Below the pieces are notes generated by a model that did no database searches, was not told the DNA's origin, and was given only the letters and a program-made list of their open reading frames with translations. This document shows positions 46,593-58,768 of a stretch of 64,000 bases of DNA, piece after piece (the first letter of the stretch is position 1; each line of letters starts with the position of its first letter). The DNA lies in assembly GCA_033002965.1 (NCBI GenBank), contig JAURVB010003359.1:1-64000 (forward strand), given 5' to 3'. The stretch comes from Piper betle (taxonomy: Eukaryota; Streptophyta; Magnoliopsida; Piperales; Piperaceae). Both the position numbers and the translations under genes were made by a program.

Positions 46593-48710
46593 TCAAATCA
46601 ATTCGTCAGTAAGCATTTCTGGAATTGAAGATTGAATTGGAACATCTGCATTTACTGATGCTTTGAGCTGTGAAATGTGGAAGACATTATGTAACTTGCA
46701 ATCAGGTGGCAATTGCAGCCTGTAAGAAACTGCTCCAATTCTTTCAGAAATCAAGAAAGGTCCATAAAATTTCGCAGCTAATTTGGTGGTTCTTCTTGAA
46801 CGCAAGGATGATTGTCTATATTGCTGCAATTTGAGGAAAACTGACTGCCCCACCTGGAATTCCACATCTCTTCTTCTCAAATCATGATAGTGTTTCATAC
46901 GAACTTGAGCATTCTTCAAGTTCTCAGTTAATTCCAACAACAATTGATCTCTGTTGCGCAATGTATGATCTACTTCACTTGATTTAGCTGTTCCTGGAAT
47001 ATAGGTCAGTAAACTAGGAGGTTGCATGTTATATATTGCTTCAAATGGACTCATACGAATGGAAGATTGGAAACTTGTATTGTAGCAATATTCTGCCCAC
47101 GCCAACCATCTCACCCAAGTCCCTGGTCTGTCTCCCGAAAAGCATCTCAAATACTGCTCCAAAACTTTATTAACCACTTCCGTTTGTCCATCCGTCTGTG
47201 GATGATAGGCTGAACTGTAATTAAAAGCCACACCTTGCAATCTGAATAGTTCATTCCAAAATTGGCTTGTAAATACCACATCTCGATCACAAACTATGGA
47301 AGTTGGCATGCCATGAAGTTTAAAAATGTGATCAAAATATATCTGAGCTATATCATTTGCTGTGAAAGGATGAGTGAGTGCTACAAAATGGCTGTATTTG
47401 GACAACCTATCTACCACCACCAGAATTGTGTCTTTCCCTAAACTTCTCGGCATGCCTGTTATAAAATCCATGGAAACAGCAGTCCAAATCTGGTTTGGAA
47501 TTGGCAAAGGTTGCAACAATCCAGCTGGTGTCAATGTAGATGACTTGAACCTTTGGCAAACTTCACAGTTTCTCAAATGTGTTATCACATCTTGAACCAT
47601 TTTCGACCAATAAAAAATAGCTCTCAGCCTTTTTAGGGTTTTTTGAGTGCCCTCGTGTGTTCCATCATGGAACTCCTTGAGAATGATAGGCACCAACTGC
47701 ATTTGCGAATCCAAATAAATTCTATTCTTATAAAAAAGAATTCCCTCTCTAAAAGACCAATTTGCTGATAATTCCCCAGCAGTACACTTCCTTATCAATG
47801 ATGGAATAGATCCACTGGAAGTATAAGCTTCCTTGATTTCATCCAGCCATCTTGGAATAGGTACTGAAATGGCAGCTATCCACATCACTTCCTTGCTTTC
47901 AGATGGCCATTCTCTTCCAGTTGCTTTTGTAGATGTTCCTGTGTCCAAGTTCTGCTCAACAGGTTGACTAGTTTCAAATTGCCTTGATAGTGCATCCGCC
48001 ACTTTATTTTCTTTGCCTGGCTTGTACTCTATAGTAAAGTCATATCCTAGTAGTTTTGTCAACCATTTCTGTTGAGCTAATGAATGGATTTTCTGTTCCC
48101 ACAAAAATTTTAAACTCGAGTGATCAGTTCTTACCACGAATGATCTTCCCAATAAGTAATGTCTCCATTTTTGTACTGCCAAGACTAAAGCCATCATTTC
48201 TTTTTCATATGTAGATAACAGGGTATACCTGCCATGCAATCTTTTACTGTAGAAAGCAATTGGTCTATTCTCTTGCATGATAACTGCCCCTATGCCTACC
48301 CCACTAGCATCACACTCTACCACAAAAGGTAATGAGAAATTTGGCAATGCTAACACTGGAGCTTGTGTGAGAGCAATTTTCAGTTTATCGAAAGCTGCTA
48401 CTGTCAACTGATTCCAACTAAAAGCATTTTTTTTGAGCAGATCAGTTAGAGGTGCTGCTATGGTACCAAAGTTCTTGATAAACTTCCTGTAATATCCAGC
48501 TAATCCTAAAAATCCTCTCACACTCTTTACAGATCTAGGAGCTGGCCATTTCTCGATGGCTATAATTTTTTCACCATCCACACTTACCCCTTCATCTGAT
48601 ATCATATATCCTAAGTATTGAATCTTTCTCATTCCAAAATGACATTTGTCCTTCCTTGCGTATAACTCATGCATTAACAACTTATCCAGTGCTTTTCTAA
48701 GATGTTCCAT
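46593..48710 (-). CDS. gypsy RT end, RNase H and integrase
   Basis: 705 residues. RT thumb and connection come first ([17 protein letters not shown]). RNase H carries [27 protein letters not shown] and [10 protein letters not shown]. The integrase has an HHCC finger (ending [12 protein letters not shown]) and D,D,E core residues in [20 protein letters not shown] and [18 protein letters not shown] module follows, and then [11 protein letters not shown] and a stop. No chromodomain follows; only a short out-of-frame LEDKV-like remnant is visible near 46540. The integrase itself looks intact. Confidence 0.9.
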   Translation of the reverse strand: MEHLRKALDKLLMHELYARKDKCHFGMRKIQYLGYMISDEGVSVDGEKIIAIEKWPAPRSVKSVRGFLGLAGYYRKFIKNFGTIAAPLTDLLKKNAFSWNQLTVAAFDKLKIALTQAPVLALPNFSLPFVVECDASGVGIGAVIMQENRPIAFYSKRLHGRYTLLSTYEKEMMALVLAVQKWRHYLLGRSFVVRTDHSSLKFLWEQKIHSLAQQKWLTKLLGYDFTIEYKPGKENKVADALSRQFETSQPVEQNLDTGTSTKATGREWPSESKEVMWIAAISVPIPRWLDEIKEAYTSSGSIPSLIRKCTAGELSANWSFREGILFYKNRIYLDSQMQLVPIILKEFHDGTHEGTQKTLKRLRAIFYWSKMVQDVITHLRNCEVCQRFKSSTLTPAGLLQPLPIPNQIWTAVSMDFITGMPRSLGKDTILVVVDRLSKYSHFVALTHPFTANDIAQIYFDHIFKLHGMPTSIVCDRDVVFTSQFWNELFRLQGVAFNYSSAYHPQTDGQTEVVNKVLEQYLRCFSGDRPGTWVRWLAWAEYCYNTSFQSSIRMSPFEAIYNMQPPSLLTYIPGTAKSSEVDHTLRNRDQLLLELTENLKNAQVRMKHYHDLRRRDVEFQVGQSVFLKLQQYRQSSLRSRRTTKLAAKFYGPFLISERIGAVSYRLQLPPDCKLHNVFHISQLKASVNADVPIQSSIPEMLTDELI

Positions 48711-49654
48711 ATGTTCTTCCCAAGATTTACTATATATGAGAATGTCATCAAAAAAACTAGAATGAATTTCCTGAGGTAATCAGCAAATACCTCATTCATC
48801 AATGCTTGGAAAGTAGATGGAGCATTGGACAAACCAAAAGGCATTACCTTGAATTCGTAATGACCTTGGTGTGTACGAAATGCAGTCTTGTGTACATCCT
48901 CCTCACGCATTCTGATTTGATGATAGCCAGATCTTAGGTCCAACTTTGAAAAATAAGTGGAACCATGCAGTTCATCCAGCAGCTCATCTATGTTTGGAAT
49001 TGGAAATCTATCTTTAATTGTAACCTTATTCAGAGCTCGGTAATCTATACACATTCTCCAACTGCCATCCTTCTTCTTGACTAACAGCACGGGAGAGGAA
49101 TAAGGACTTGAAGTGGCTTGAATAATTCCTCTGGTCAACAGATCCCTAACTTGTTCTTCAAGCTCATTTTTCTGGAAATAGGGATATCTATAAGGTTTTA
49201 CTGCTACTGGCAGAGTTCCCGACTTCAAGGTAATTCTATGATCTTGATTTCTTTTTGGAGGTAGTCTTTTTGGTATTTGGAATACATCCTCATAGTTACT
49301 CAAAATCATGCCTAACTGATGGACTTGTGTATGCTGTAATTCCTTCTCTGGCTGCATTGATTTAGTAAGATCATTCAACTGTAAACTCATGAGTATTCCA
49401 TGTTTTCTTTTCCTGACTATTCGTGACATTTGCTTTTTATCACAAAGCTGGCTTCTAGGAATGTACAATCCTTGTAATTCAACCACCTTTTGATTTTCCT
49501 TGAAGGTCATTGTTAAAGATTCAAAATTCCACATGATCGACCCTAAAGTTTTCAGCCACTGTATTCCCAATACCACATCGAATTCTTCCAACTGCAACAC
49601 AAAAAATCTGTTACTACCTTGTGTGCTGATAGATCCAATGTGATTCCTAAACAC
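48674..49654 (-). CDS. gypsy protease end and reverse transcriptase, first part
   Basis: Begins in the overlap after the first frameshift ([20 protein letters not shown]) and continues into the [37 protein letters not shown] and [16 protein letters not shown]. At FILVF a T run of 7 instead of 8 bases shifts the frame exactly before the catalytic DD pair, so the translated product ends in a false tail. RT copies the RNA into cDNA. Confidence 0.88.
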   Translation of the reverse strand: MFRNHIGSISTQGSNRFFVLQLEEFDVVLGIQWLKTLGSIMWNFESLTMTFKENQKVVELQGLYIPRSQLCDKKQMSRIVRKRKHGILMSLQLNDLTKSMQPEKELQHTQVHQLGMILSNYEDVFQIPKRLPPKRNQDHRITLKSGTLPVAVKPYRYPYFQKNELEEQVRDLLTRGIIQATSSPYSSPVLLVKKKDGSWRMCIDYRALNKVTIKDRFPIPNIDELLDELHGSTYFSKLDLRSGYHQIRMREEDVHKTAFRTHQGHYEFKVMPFGLSNAPSTFQALMNEVFADYLRKFILVFLMTFSYIVNLGKNIWNILEKHWISC

Positions 49655-51123
49655 TTTCCCAAGCAGCTCATCTGATCTCCATTTGCTACTTGCACCTTCA
49701 TGCTGCCATTACTCTGAATTGGTATGTTCAATTTCTGCACCACTATCTTATTCAAGAAATTATGTGAGCTTCCCGAATCAATGAGGACAGTTACTTGTTG
49801 TCCCCCAATTCTTCCCAACAACCTCATGGTGTTTAATGTCGACATTCCAGTCAGCGCATTCAGAGATATGGCTGCTACTTCAGAGTTCTCCACCACTCCA
49901 ACATTCTCATCCTCACTAGCTTCTTCACATGATAATTCTTCCTCAGGTACCACATCAATCCAGAATAATTTCTTGCATTGGTGTCCAATCGTGTACTTCT
50001 CATCACACTTGAAGCAAAGACCTAACGCCTTCCTTTCTTGGAGTTGTTTAACAGTAAACTTCCTCTGTCCCAAATTATCCTGTTGAGCACTTATTTTAAC
50101 CTCCTTCCCTCCATTATTACTTGTAAACAATTCACTTTTTCTATTGCCATATATGCTGTTATCATTGCTCCATCTAGACGTTCTTCCCAAACATTTGTTA
50201 TCTCGAACAACTTTTTGCTCAAAATGTTTGGCCAGTCCTTGAGCATCTAACAATGATGTCGGTTTCTGTGATTTTACTTCCAGGCGTAACTGATCTTTAA
50301 GTCCACAAGTGTAACTGCTAATTTTTTGTTTTTCTGTCATACTTCCTGCTCTTGTAGCTAATCTGTTGAATGTAAGTGTGTAATCCTTAACTGTTGTTTC
50401 TTGCTTCAATCTTGTCAAATCCCCATAGAAATCTTCATATTCTGTCGGTCCAAACTGTATGTTCATTGCTCCTTTAAGTTGATTCCAATCAAGCTCCACT
50501 TGTTGCTCTTGGAACATGTCAAACCAGATTTGAGCGTCATCCTCCAAATGGAAACTGGCTAAATCCACCTTTAAATGTTCCTTGATCTTATGCAATTTAA
50601 AATACTTCTCACATCTACTAATCCATGGTATAGGATCCTTAGTTCCGTCATACTTAGGAAACGACATCTTCGATCCTTTCAGACAATCTTCTTGCTCATT
50701 CGAACTCCCACCTTCATTCATGGATCTACTTGAATTCCACCTTTTTTCATTAGTTTGTTGAATTGATGGCCTTACATGCGTTTTCTCTTGATCTGCAACA
50801 ATCTTATCATAAAACATCCTAGGAGTATTCACTTCAACACGATCTTTAATTCCATTAACATTTTTATCATCAACTTCCGATCTAGAATTCAGTAACAAAT
50901 CAAATTTTGCAGTCATTTCAGAAAAAACAGATAATAGTTGAGCTTGCACTTTCCTCATTTCCGCCATCTCAGTAGATCTCGGTGACGAATCTCCACCTCC
51001 CTCTTCCAGCTCTGATACCAATCTGGAAGGATCTGGCTCGCTGGGACTGAGAACCAGCTCCTTTCCCTTGCCTTGTTGCTTCTGATGTCTTGATGGCGCC
51101 ATGGAACAGATCGCACAATTCAA
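49552..51123 (-). CDS. gypsy Gag plus protease
   Basis: 523-residue frame. It begins in the LTR ([14 protein letters not shown]; the second Met at 51102 is also possible) and reads across the primer site as [13 protein letters not shown]. The Gag capsid region includes [20 protein letters not shown] and [19 protein letters not shown]. The zinc knuckle is [14 protein letters not shown]. The protease active site is [11 protein letters not shown]. The frame breaks near 49610, where the next frame takes over ([15 protein letters not shown]). Gag packages element RNA and protease cuts the polyprotein. Confidence 0.9.
   Translation of the reverse strand: MNCAICSMAPSRHQKQQGKGKELVLSPSEPDPSRLVSELEEGGGDSSPRSTEMAEMRKVQAQLLSVFSEMTAKFDLLLNSRSEVDDKNVNGIKDRVEVNTPRMFYDKIVADQEKTHVRPSIQQTNEKRWNSSRSMNEGGSSNEQEDCLKGSKMSFPKYDGTKDPIPWISRCEKYFKLHKIKEHLKVDLASFHLEDDAQIWFDMFQEQQVELDWNQLKGAMNIQFGPTEYEDFYGDLTRLKQETTVKDYTLTFNRLATRAGSMTEKQKISSYTCGLKDQLRLEVKSQKPTSLLDAQGLAKHFEQKVVRDNKCLGRTSRWSNDNSIYGNRKSELFTSNNGGKEVKISAQQDNLGQRKFTVKQLQERKALGLCFKCDEKYTIGHQCKKLFWIDVVPEEELSCEEASEDENVGVVENSEVAAISLNALTGMSTLNTMRLLGRIGGQQVTVLIDSGSSHNFLNKIVVQKLNIPIQSNGSMKVQVANGDQMSCLGKCLGITLDLSAHKVVTDFLCCSWKNSMWYWEYSG
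51009..51020 (-). other. Primer binding site (initiator Met tRNA)
   Basis: TGGTATCAGAGC on the minus strand, 3 nt from the LTR edge, and inside the open Gag frame. Confidence 0.92.
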
Positions 51124-51373
51124 GAACAGAGCAAAAACAGAGCAATTCGAAAGGATTGCAGGAATTCAGATTGTTAGGACAAAAGAAGAACGAAGACAAA
51201 CAGCAAGAGCAGTTGCTTCCTCTCCAAGACAATTCAATTCATAGATTCTCAAAAGATACATCGTCATTCCATTTCCCTCCTTTTATACACATTCAAACAT
51301 GTGAAATTACAATACTACCCTTGACACCCTTAACTAACAAAACTACCTTACAATGTTCAATTAATTCGTTCCA
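51024..51373 (-). repeat. 5' LTR of the gypsy element
   Basis: 350 bp, TGGAACGAATT...GATCCTTCCA on the minus strand. A TATAAAA box lies at 51287-51281. The first Gag codons (ATG at 51123 or 51102) are inside this LTR. Confidence 0.95.
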
Positions 51374-51378
51374 CAATG

Positions 51379-52080
51379 CTTGGTCGGGGATGATATCTGA
51401 CATGAATGAAAGTAGACCGGTGGAGAGATTATAGTCGGAGGCGGTACTAGTTGACCAAAGCACTCTTTCTAAGATTATTATTTTCTCTGCTATTCTCCTT
51501 GCTTCGAGCAACGTCTTCTCTTGCTCTGGCAAGGATTTTCTTGGCAAATTTCCAGTGACAATGGGCTTCCCCAGCAACATATCTCGGATGGGTTATGTTC
51601 CAAGATGTTAGGAGAATCCACTGGAGTCACTAGTGTTTCCGGCGACCGCCTGGGCTGGCCGGACGGAGGCCTCAAGATTGGTCCTTTGTCTGCACCTCTT
51701 TGGTTCGACCAGGAACTTCTAAGGCGGATTTTTGGCAACGGCCGACATCTTTTACGGCAGTGATTGGCTGGATTTTCTTCCAGGTGACGAGGTTGGTTGA
51801 GTGGCTGTGAGGACACAACTGATGACAGCCTCTGCTCACTGGATGTAGACTGGCAATCATCTTTTATTGTTTCCTGCAAGGGCAATTCTCCGGTGGCGGT
51901 AGGCTTTGACAGTGGATGCTCTTAGCCAGATTATCCCAAGTGGGTTAGGAGGTCGCTCAGGCAACTTTTCTGGCAACGGGCTCCTCCCCGTCTCCTTTTC
52001 AACTTTTTTCTTCTCTTCTTTTTCTTTCCATTTTTTTAGCGCGTGAGCCCCCTTTTTTACGTTATGGTAGTGCTTTTAAT
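51379..52080. other. GC-richer target region of the gypsy insertion, right part
   Basis: Continues 45640-46155. Unrecognised; ends with a TATATATAGAG promoter-like tract near 52090. Confidence 0.35.
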
Positions 52081-52460
52081 TCCCGGTATATATAGAGTTC
52101 CTTGATTAAGGTCATTTAATCCTACTCAACCTATCCTCCCTTTTATCTTATCTTTATTTTTTCCTTATTTCCTCCCCTTTTTATGGAGTTGCTAAGGACC
52201 AAATCACCACAGTAGAAAGTAATGAGTATATGTTATCAAACTCAAACATAGGTAAACATGAGTTTATTTGTGGGACTTGATAATCGTCAATTATGTGTAG
52301 TGGTGTATGTGCATGAGTTGAGTAATGTGATTTTAAACTATCTCATGTAAAGGGTGTGATTGATTAACGCTGTGATGTAATCCTGTTGTGGTTTAACCTT
52401 CAAACTATATAAATTATGAATTGTCTAGTTAAATACTATATCTGTTTTTCTTTGAAAAAA
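52081..52460. other. AT-rich intergenic DNA
   Basis: No gene or repeat recognised. Confidence 0.5.
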
Positions 52461-52572
52461 TTTTGGCTCCTCCTAAGAGCGACATCGTGTGTCTCCATCG
52501 TCATTTACTGGGATGATCGATGGTAGAGACACACAGCGTCTCCATCAGCATCGCTCTCGGGAGGAGCCAAAT
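52461..52572. repeat. Foldback / hairpin-forming sequence
   Basis: Outer arms TTTTGGCTCCTCC and GGAGGAGCCAAAT pair, then AGAGCGA with TCGCTCT, then GTGTGTCTCCATCG with CGATGGTAGAGACACAC. There is an asymmetric 16-nt interior loop and a terminal loop of ~15 nt. About 110 nt in all. It could be a small MITE or the origin of a small-RNA hairpin; the sequence alone cannot decide. Confidence 0.7.
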
Positions 52573-53890
52573 CTCACTCTTTTTTTCTCGGAATGCATAT
52601 GCATAGCATGTCATGTTGTAACTTTTTTTCCTTTCCGTGAATTACATGTAGTAACATATAATTTATTTGTTGATTAGCCTAAGTCGTGTGTAGTTCTACT
52701 TGAAACCTATCGATCCTGGTCCATATAATCACATGAAATATTATATATTCCTATTTAACAACCCTAGTCGGTTTGAGCTTAGATTGAACCACCATGCCTT
52801 GAGGACAACCAAAATCAATGAATTGACTCAGTTTGCCATGGGGTCACACCTTTAAAATTATTTGAAAAATAAAATACATACCCGCATAATGACATAAGAT
52901 AACTCATTATGTATTTGTAATACTGAAAAGTGAGTTAATAATAAATATTGTTAATTATAGGTTGTGGGCTATATAGCATGTGTGTGTATGTATGAGATTG
53001 TACCTAGATGGGGAGACCACCTTTTCCGGTATAATTGGAATTTGACATAAACTCATAATCACTAATATATTTGATTAATAATGTTGTGAAATATATTGAT
53101 TTATTTATTATAATTATACGGCTTAATATTTTTATTACTAATGCAAAATTATTTCCACAGGTGTTCTCATAAACGAATGGGAAGTTGGGGATAGTCAGAG
53201 GAATCTGTTATTAAACTCTTGAATTTTTCTTATTTTAGATGTTATTATATTTTTAGTTTATTTGCACAGCCGTGAGATTTCGATTCGTTCACAGGTGTTA
53301 GTTTTTCCTAGCAGTTTGTTTATGCGTCTTAGTTTTTCTGAGCATTGTTTATCATATCTTTTCTTTTATGGCTTGACTTAGAATTTGAACCGTAACTAAT
53401 TCTTTGAGCATGGATTTAATTTATATTTTTTTATTTTATTTTACATTTTGAATTTTTTTATAATGTTATAAATTAATAAAAAATTAATTTTGGAGGCACT
53501 TAATTTTATTTTATAACACTTGGCTTGTGGAGGCACTTAGTTTTATTTTATAACATTTGGTTCGTGACTCAGAATAGGCTGATTGTTACACAAACGGAAC
53601 TATTTGGTATATAATTGAATCAAAATTAAACTATTTAGATTTTTATAATAAATTTCATCTCAATTTATACAACAATAATTATAAATAAATAGTGCTCATG
53701 TATTTCTATCTTTGACTTGAGCTCAACTTGGCTTAAAGCATTTTGATCCTATTCGAACACAAAGTAAACAAATCAAATTTGAGCATAGTTAAGCTTGCTC
53801 GGCATACTCGCTTAACAAGCCTAAGCAATCCTATTTTAAATTTAACAATTCTTAAGTAAAATTTTGAAATTAACAATTGACGACATTTTA
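52573..53890. other. AT-rich intergenic DNA
   Basis: A short tandem-like repeat (GGAGGCACTTA.TTTTATTTTATAACA.TTGG twice, about 53493-53563) is visible. No gene was found. Confidence 0.5.
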
Positions 53891-54909
53891 TGTAACGACC
53901 CAGCCCAAAGTGCAACGTAATGGGCTAAGTCATCTCTTTAAAATGGGTACCCCTAAAAGTCAAAGATCTAATGTGGGACTAAGTTGAGGGATCTCACAAT
54001 CCACCCACCTAAGGAAATTTCATCCCCGAAATGCCTATTCTTGGCCCGTTGCTAGCCCCAACCCACGTCATTTCTGGCCCGTGGCCGGCAGACTACGTCC
54101 CTAGTCCATCCCACCATCTAACACGGAACCAGGTCGGCTCTGATACCATTTGTAATGACCCAGCCCAAAGTGCAACGTAATGGGCTAAGTCATTTCTTTA
54201 AAATGGGTACCCCAAAAGTTAAAGATTTATAGTCCATTCCCACTTATAAACAGGATTTTCTCCCAATAAGTATTAGATGTGGGACTAAGTTGAGGGATCT
54301 CACAATCCACCCACCTTAGGAAATTTTGTCCCGGAAATGCCTATTCTTGGCCCGTTACTAGCCCCAGCCCACGTCCTTTCTGGCCCGTGACCAGCAGCCT
54401 AGCCAACGTTTCTAGTCTTGGCCCATTGCTAGCCCCAGCCCACGACCTTTTTGGCCCATAACCGGCAGCCTGGCCAATGACCCTAGTCCATCCCATCATC
54501 TAACACAGAATCGGGTTGGCTCTGATACTATTTATAACGACCTAGCCCAAAGTGCAACGTAATGGGCTAAGTCATCTCTTTAAAATGGGTACCCCGGAAG
54601 TTAAAGATCTATAGTCCATTCCCACTTATAAACATGATCTTCTCCCAGTAGGTATTAGATGTGGGACTATGTTGAAGGATCTCACAATCCACCCACCTAA
54701 GGAAATTTTGTCCTCGAAATGCCTATCCTTAGCCCGTTGCTAGCCCCAACCCACGTCCTTTCTGGCCCGTGGCCGGCAGCCTAGCCAACGTTTCTAGTCT
54801 TGGCCCATTGCTAACCCCAGCCCATGACTTTTTGGCCCGTGACCGACCGTTTAGCCCATTCCCACTTATAAACAAGATCTTCTGTGAGACTAAGTTGAGG
54901 GATCTCACA
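53891..54909 (-). mobile_element. Tandem TRIM array (at least three LTRs plus a partial one)
   Basis: LTRs at 53891-53998 (108 bp, internally deleted), 54151-54304 (154 bp), 54533-54686 (154 bp) and a partial one ending at 54909. Each runs TGTAACGACCCAGCCC...GGGATCTCACA with small changes. On the minus strand each full LTR is followed by TGGTATCAGAGCC (or a decayed form), a Met-tRNA primer site, and preceded by a purine tract (TTAGGTGGGTGGAT). Internal regions are 150-230 bp and non-coding. LTR-internal-LTR-internal-LTR order indicates unequal recombination between LTRs. Confidence 0.88.
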
Positions 54910-55889
54910 TTTTCCCAATCCCAGACCTCCTTCTTTTGAGTATTATTTAAAGGGGAAGAGATAAAAAGAAAAAGAACGTGATAAAACTGTTGCTCGCTAA
55001 AAACCTTTATCTTTCTATTTATCTTTTACCTTTTTTTTAGTACAAGGAGGAAATAAAGAAAAGGAATGATACATTGCTCCACCAAGGTTTTTTGACAAGT
55101 CGGTATGGAGATGTGTCTATTCCACCTCACAAGAAAATGTTGAAGCGGGAGATAATGAACCGTAAGAAAACACTTTTTTCATTTACCTATTAATCTATAC
55201 ATTATAATAAATTAAGAATTTTAAAACATAATGTATAAAATAACTAACTAAGTATTTTATAGTAATAATGATTAAGTATTACAATAAATATTATAAAAAA
55301 TATCATATATTTTAAACTAATTTAAATTTATGCTAACAATTAAATCACTTGAAAATAAATAACTCATCATAAGCCGTAAATCATACGCCGTTTGTTACTC
55401 AGACAAGAAATTAACATTTGCCTAGGGTCCATTTTGATAGATTATGGGAAAGAATAAAAGATTTAAAAAAGAGAATAAATTTAGATTCAAAGACAAAAGA
55501 AAGATTAGGGCACTTTCTTTTTATTGCATTTCCTCGTAAATTTTATACTTTTAATGCATTTGTTAATTTTGTGGGAAAATAATTTGTGAATAAATTTTTC
55601 ACTAAGGCCCACCCTATAAAATACTAATTTTTATTATCATTCATTATTTGAGTTCAATGCAAACACTTTATAAAAATCATAAATAACCACCAAAATTCCA
55701 TGATCAGAATTATAAAAAGCTGCCGACGATTGCACAATAAACACTTAAAAGAGGTCACTACAGGATTTCCTCCCAAAATAAAACATAATTTTTTGTGCTA
55801 TTAATAAGATGTCACTCGTCCCCTCCCTTGGACTTTTTTTCTTCCTTTTGACCTCAACAGCTGTTTGAACTCCAGCTCCATCATCCTGA
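54910..55889. other. AT-rich DNA downstream of NOP56
   Basis: No separate gene seen. The part near 55889 should hold the NOP56 3' UTR. Confidence 0.5.
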
Positions 55890-58716
55890 TCAACGGCCTT
55901 CTTTTTCTTCTTCTTCTTGGCCGTTCCATCCTCCCCCTAGATCGAAACCATTCACTCCGTTGGTACCTCCATTAATTTCTTCCTTCTCCTCAATCCTCTT
56001 TTCTTTCTTTTTCTTCTTCTTCTTCTCTGACTCGGGAGCATAACCATCCACAACCTCTGAAGGTTTGTCTTCTTGCATGGGTTCGCTGGTATCATCTTTC
56101 GCTTTGGATTTCTTGTTACTTTTCTTTACTGGCGTTTCTGTATTTTCAGTATCCATTTCCACATTTTCTCCATCTGCAGACCAACAAGTAAATTCCTGTT
56201 AACACACTAAATAATTGTTTTTTCGAAGATTGCCAATTAATTTATCTTTACCTTTGTTAGTTTCCATCTCAATGGCTGTTCTCATAACATCCACGTTCTT
56301 CCTAGGTGCAACACCCTTGTCATAAAAATCAAGTCGCTCTTCAACTTGCTCCCGAAGTTTCTCACCAAAAACAGTAGTATTTGAATCTGTAAAGATACAT
56401 ACACAATGAATATTGGCAATTGAGTACCATATAGAATTATCCCAACAACAACAGTACTTGAACTGTACCTGAAAAACAATCAATACGAGATGCAATAGAA
56501 CACTTGTTTGCAAGGTAGCGAGCCATACGTCCTTTATTTCGAGCAGAGGCACGCCCAATAAAAGAAGAGTGAAATATAAGGCCGTATTTTGGAGTATTCC
56601 CCCGTGTCTTCAATGCTCTAACAACCATAAACAGCATAACACGCGTTAACTACTGTGCTAAAGGAGAAATTACAAGACAAGGTGATTATTAACTCCCCAG
56701 TTCTGAGTTTGATAGTGTGACTGTAATATTTCATGAGGAAATGTGAAGCTCATAATAGAACACAAAGCAGAACAAAAAACCATGAGAAAAATTGTGTGAT
56801 ACGTTTTGCCTGAAGCCAATTGACAAAAGATAATCATTGTCAAAACATCTACCTGAAAAGTGCCTTTTCAGCACCAAGAATCTGAAGTGTGGAAGATGGG
56901 CATTTAGCAAGATTCGAAAGGCTTCCAGCATGAGATATCAAACGAGCACCAACTACTTCACCTATCAGAGAAGCCAAATTGGGAGCAATGTCGTTCATTT
57001 TTGTGACGAGATAATCATAAAGCCCCTTTCTGTACTCTGATAAATCCATTACTCTTTGTGCAAATTGCTGGACATTTATCAAATCAATGGGAGACAAATC
57101 CTGTCCTGATCCATGAAAAACAAAGTGATTTATGAATACAGAGCAATACAATTCTATTCATTTGGGTAAAAAAGCATTTCAATTCAAGCATACGACAAGC
57201 TCACCCATGGATGATTTGGCGGCTTCAAGAACTTCTTTTGCTTTATCCTCATCCCCTATTATATCACTTAACCCAGGTATCTTATCCTCAGATAATTCTG
57301 ACTTGTTTTCAATGAACTTTGCCACTTTGGCATACAGATAATTGTCATTGACGATCTTCACTAATTCTGGAAAGTGCCAGGAATACCATTCTCTGCAACA
57401 CAAATTATTACTTTTGTAAAAATCTAAATGTGCGCACAAAGAAACGAAAGTAGGATTGCTGATAGCTTAGGATTATTCAATCACCCGGGATATGAGCTAA
57501 ATTAAAAACCATCCAAAGCCAGAGATCAATTTAATCATACCAAATACAAGGGAAGCCAACAACAGCTTAGAGAACAGAACAGACCTGACTCTCATAGAGA
57601 AAGAGTTGATATCTTTGTCCAGTGTATCCAGAAGAAAAATAGCTTGGATAACCATATTGTCAACTCTGTTGACATTGAACTTGACCTTTGCACGACTATA
57701 ACTGTGTCCCAAACCAAGTTGAGCCTTTTCAAGATCGGATGGCTACAAGAATAAAGAACATATGTTGGTTACTCAGACAAACAAAAGCTGAAACGATAAA
57801 GCTGGGGCAGTTTAAATCATAACAAACCTTAAGTTCCTTAATAAACCGATCAAAATGGAGGCGCACACCTCGAAGTAGCTCAAGTACAAACTCATTGCTC
57901 TGGCAAGGAATTTTGGTAGTCTCAAATATCTGGGAGCCAATTTTCGGCTCCGCTAACCCTAAGCTGAACTTTGCCTTCTTTCCTTCCTTAATTTTTGGAA
58001 GATTGAGCTCCAAGAAGTTCCTCAACTCATCAGTCAAAAGACCTGCAATTAAACGTTAATTTTTCAGATAATGGTTTCATTGACATCCTTCAAAGCCAAT
58101 CAAAATCTTATACGCTACAAAGCAGTTTTTAGCGAAACACTTGCCTTACAGACCACATAATAATGACTGATCACTAAAAATGATCATGCAAAACATCCCA
58201 TCAAGCAAACAGAAAAATAAGATAATAGAGCCTCCTAATATTCCCTTGCAAGTTACTGAAACAAAGTAAGATCAACAAGACCAACCATTTTTTATGACAA
58301 AAAGATTCTTTGTAAGCCAGTTAATTGCATGAACACAAAGAAAAAACAGAAAAGAGAGACTACTGCAAAACATGCTGTTCAAGACAAGCTTCCAAAAAGG
58401 TCCCCCACTTAGCCAAGCTGCCACTCTAATGCAAATGTCAACAGTTTCATACAAGCCAAAAAAAAAAAATAACATTTTGATTTCTGTTGTGTAGGTTGAA
58501 AAAGACTCAACCTTCGGAAACGGCGTTGCACTGGTTGAGGGCGTCGAGGGCGGAGGAGAAGGGCTGGAAAGCGGCGAGCTTGACGACCTTGCCGAAGCGG
58601 GCGAGGTCGAGGACGGACTTGCGGACGGCGTCGGTGTTCTGGCCGATCTCGTCGAGGCCGTGTGCGAGGAAGAGGGCATAGCCGGAGGCCGACTCGAAGA
58701 GAAGGTAGAGCGCCAT
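55890..58716 (-). CDS. NOP56: NOP56, box C/D snoRNP core protein
   Basis: Eight exons with GT/AG edges: 58716-58512, 58042-57828, 57742-57585, 57392-57205, 57105-56853, 56617-56469, 56386-56252, 56173-55890 (1,587 nt, 528 residues). The N-terminal domain reads [20 protein letters not shown] and [14 protein letters not shown]. The coiled-coil/NOSIC part includes [20 protein letters not shown] and [20 protein letters not shown]. The Nop RNA-binding domain includes [20 protein letters not shown] and [21 protein letters not shown] Lys-rich tail ends the protein. It acts in the nucleolus with fibrillarin, NOP58 and the 15.5K protein in rRNA 2'-O-methylation. In the last exon a run of five G residues shifts the frame; with four the reading would continue into another Lys-rich tail, so the C-terminus is uncertain. 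Divergent from MED22. Confidence 0.93.
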
Positions 58717-58768
58717 GGGAGCTCTGAGGTAGAGGTGGATGGGGGAGGGGTGGAAGAGGAGGAGCTGC

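Larger units (their letters stand above)
46156..51373 (-). mobile_element. Young Ty3/gypsy retrotransposon (chromovirus-like), minus strand
   Basis: 5,218 bp with a perfect target duplication CAATG (46151-46155 and 51374-51378) and two 350-bp LTRs that look identical base for base, indicating recent insertion. LTR ends are TGGAA...TTCCA. The Met-type primer site TGGTATCAGAGC lies 3 nt after the 5' LTR, and the polypurine tract GGAGGGAGGATT precedes the 3' LTR. Gag, protease, RT, RNase H and integrase follow in Ty3/gypsy order, but in three frames because of two single-base shifts (about 49610 and 48757). Integrase ends in a GPY/F-type module ([18 protein letters not shown]). Confidence 0.95.

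Noticed and set aside
53891..54909. CRISPR-like regular repeats
   Set aside because: Spacing and content (LTR edges, primer site, polypurine tract) show a TRIM array in a plant nuclear genome.
57500..58500. Intronic box C/D snoRNA in NOP56
   Set aside because: I looked in intron 1 for paired C (RTGATGA) and D (CTGA) boxes and found no convincing pair by eye; a covariance search would be decisive.
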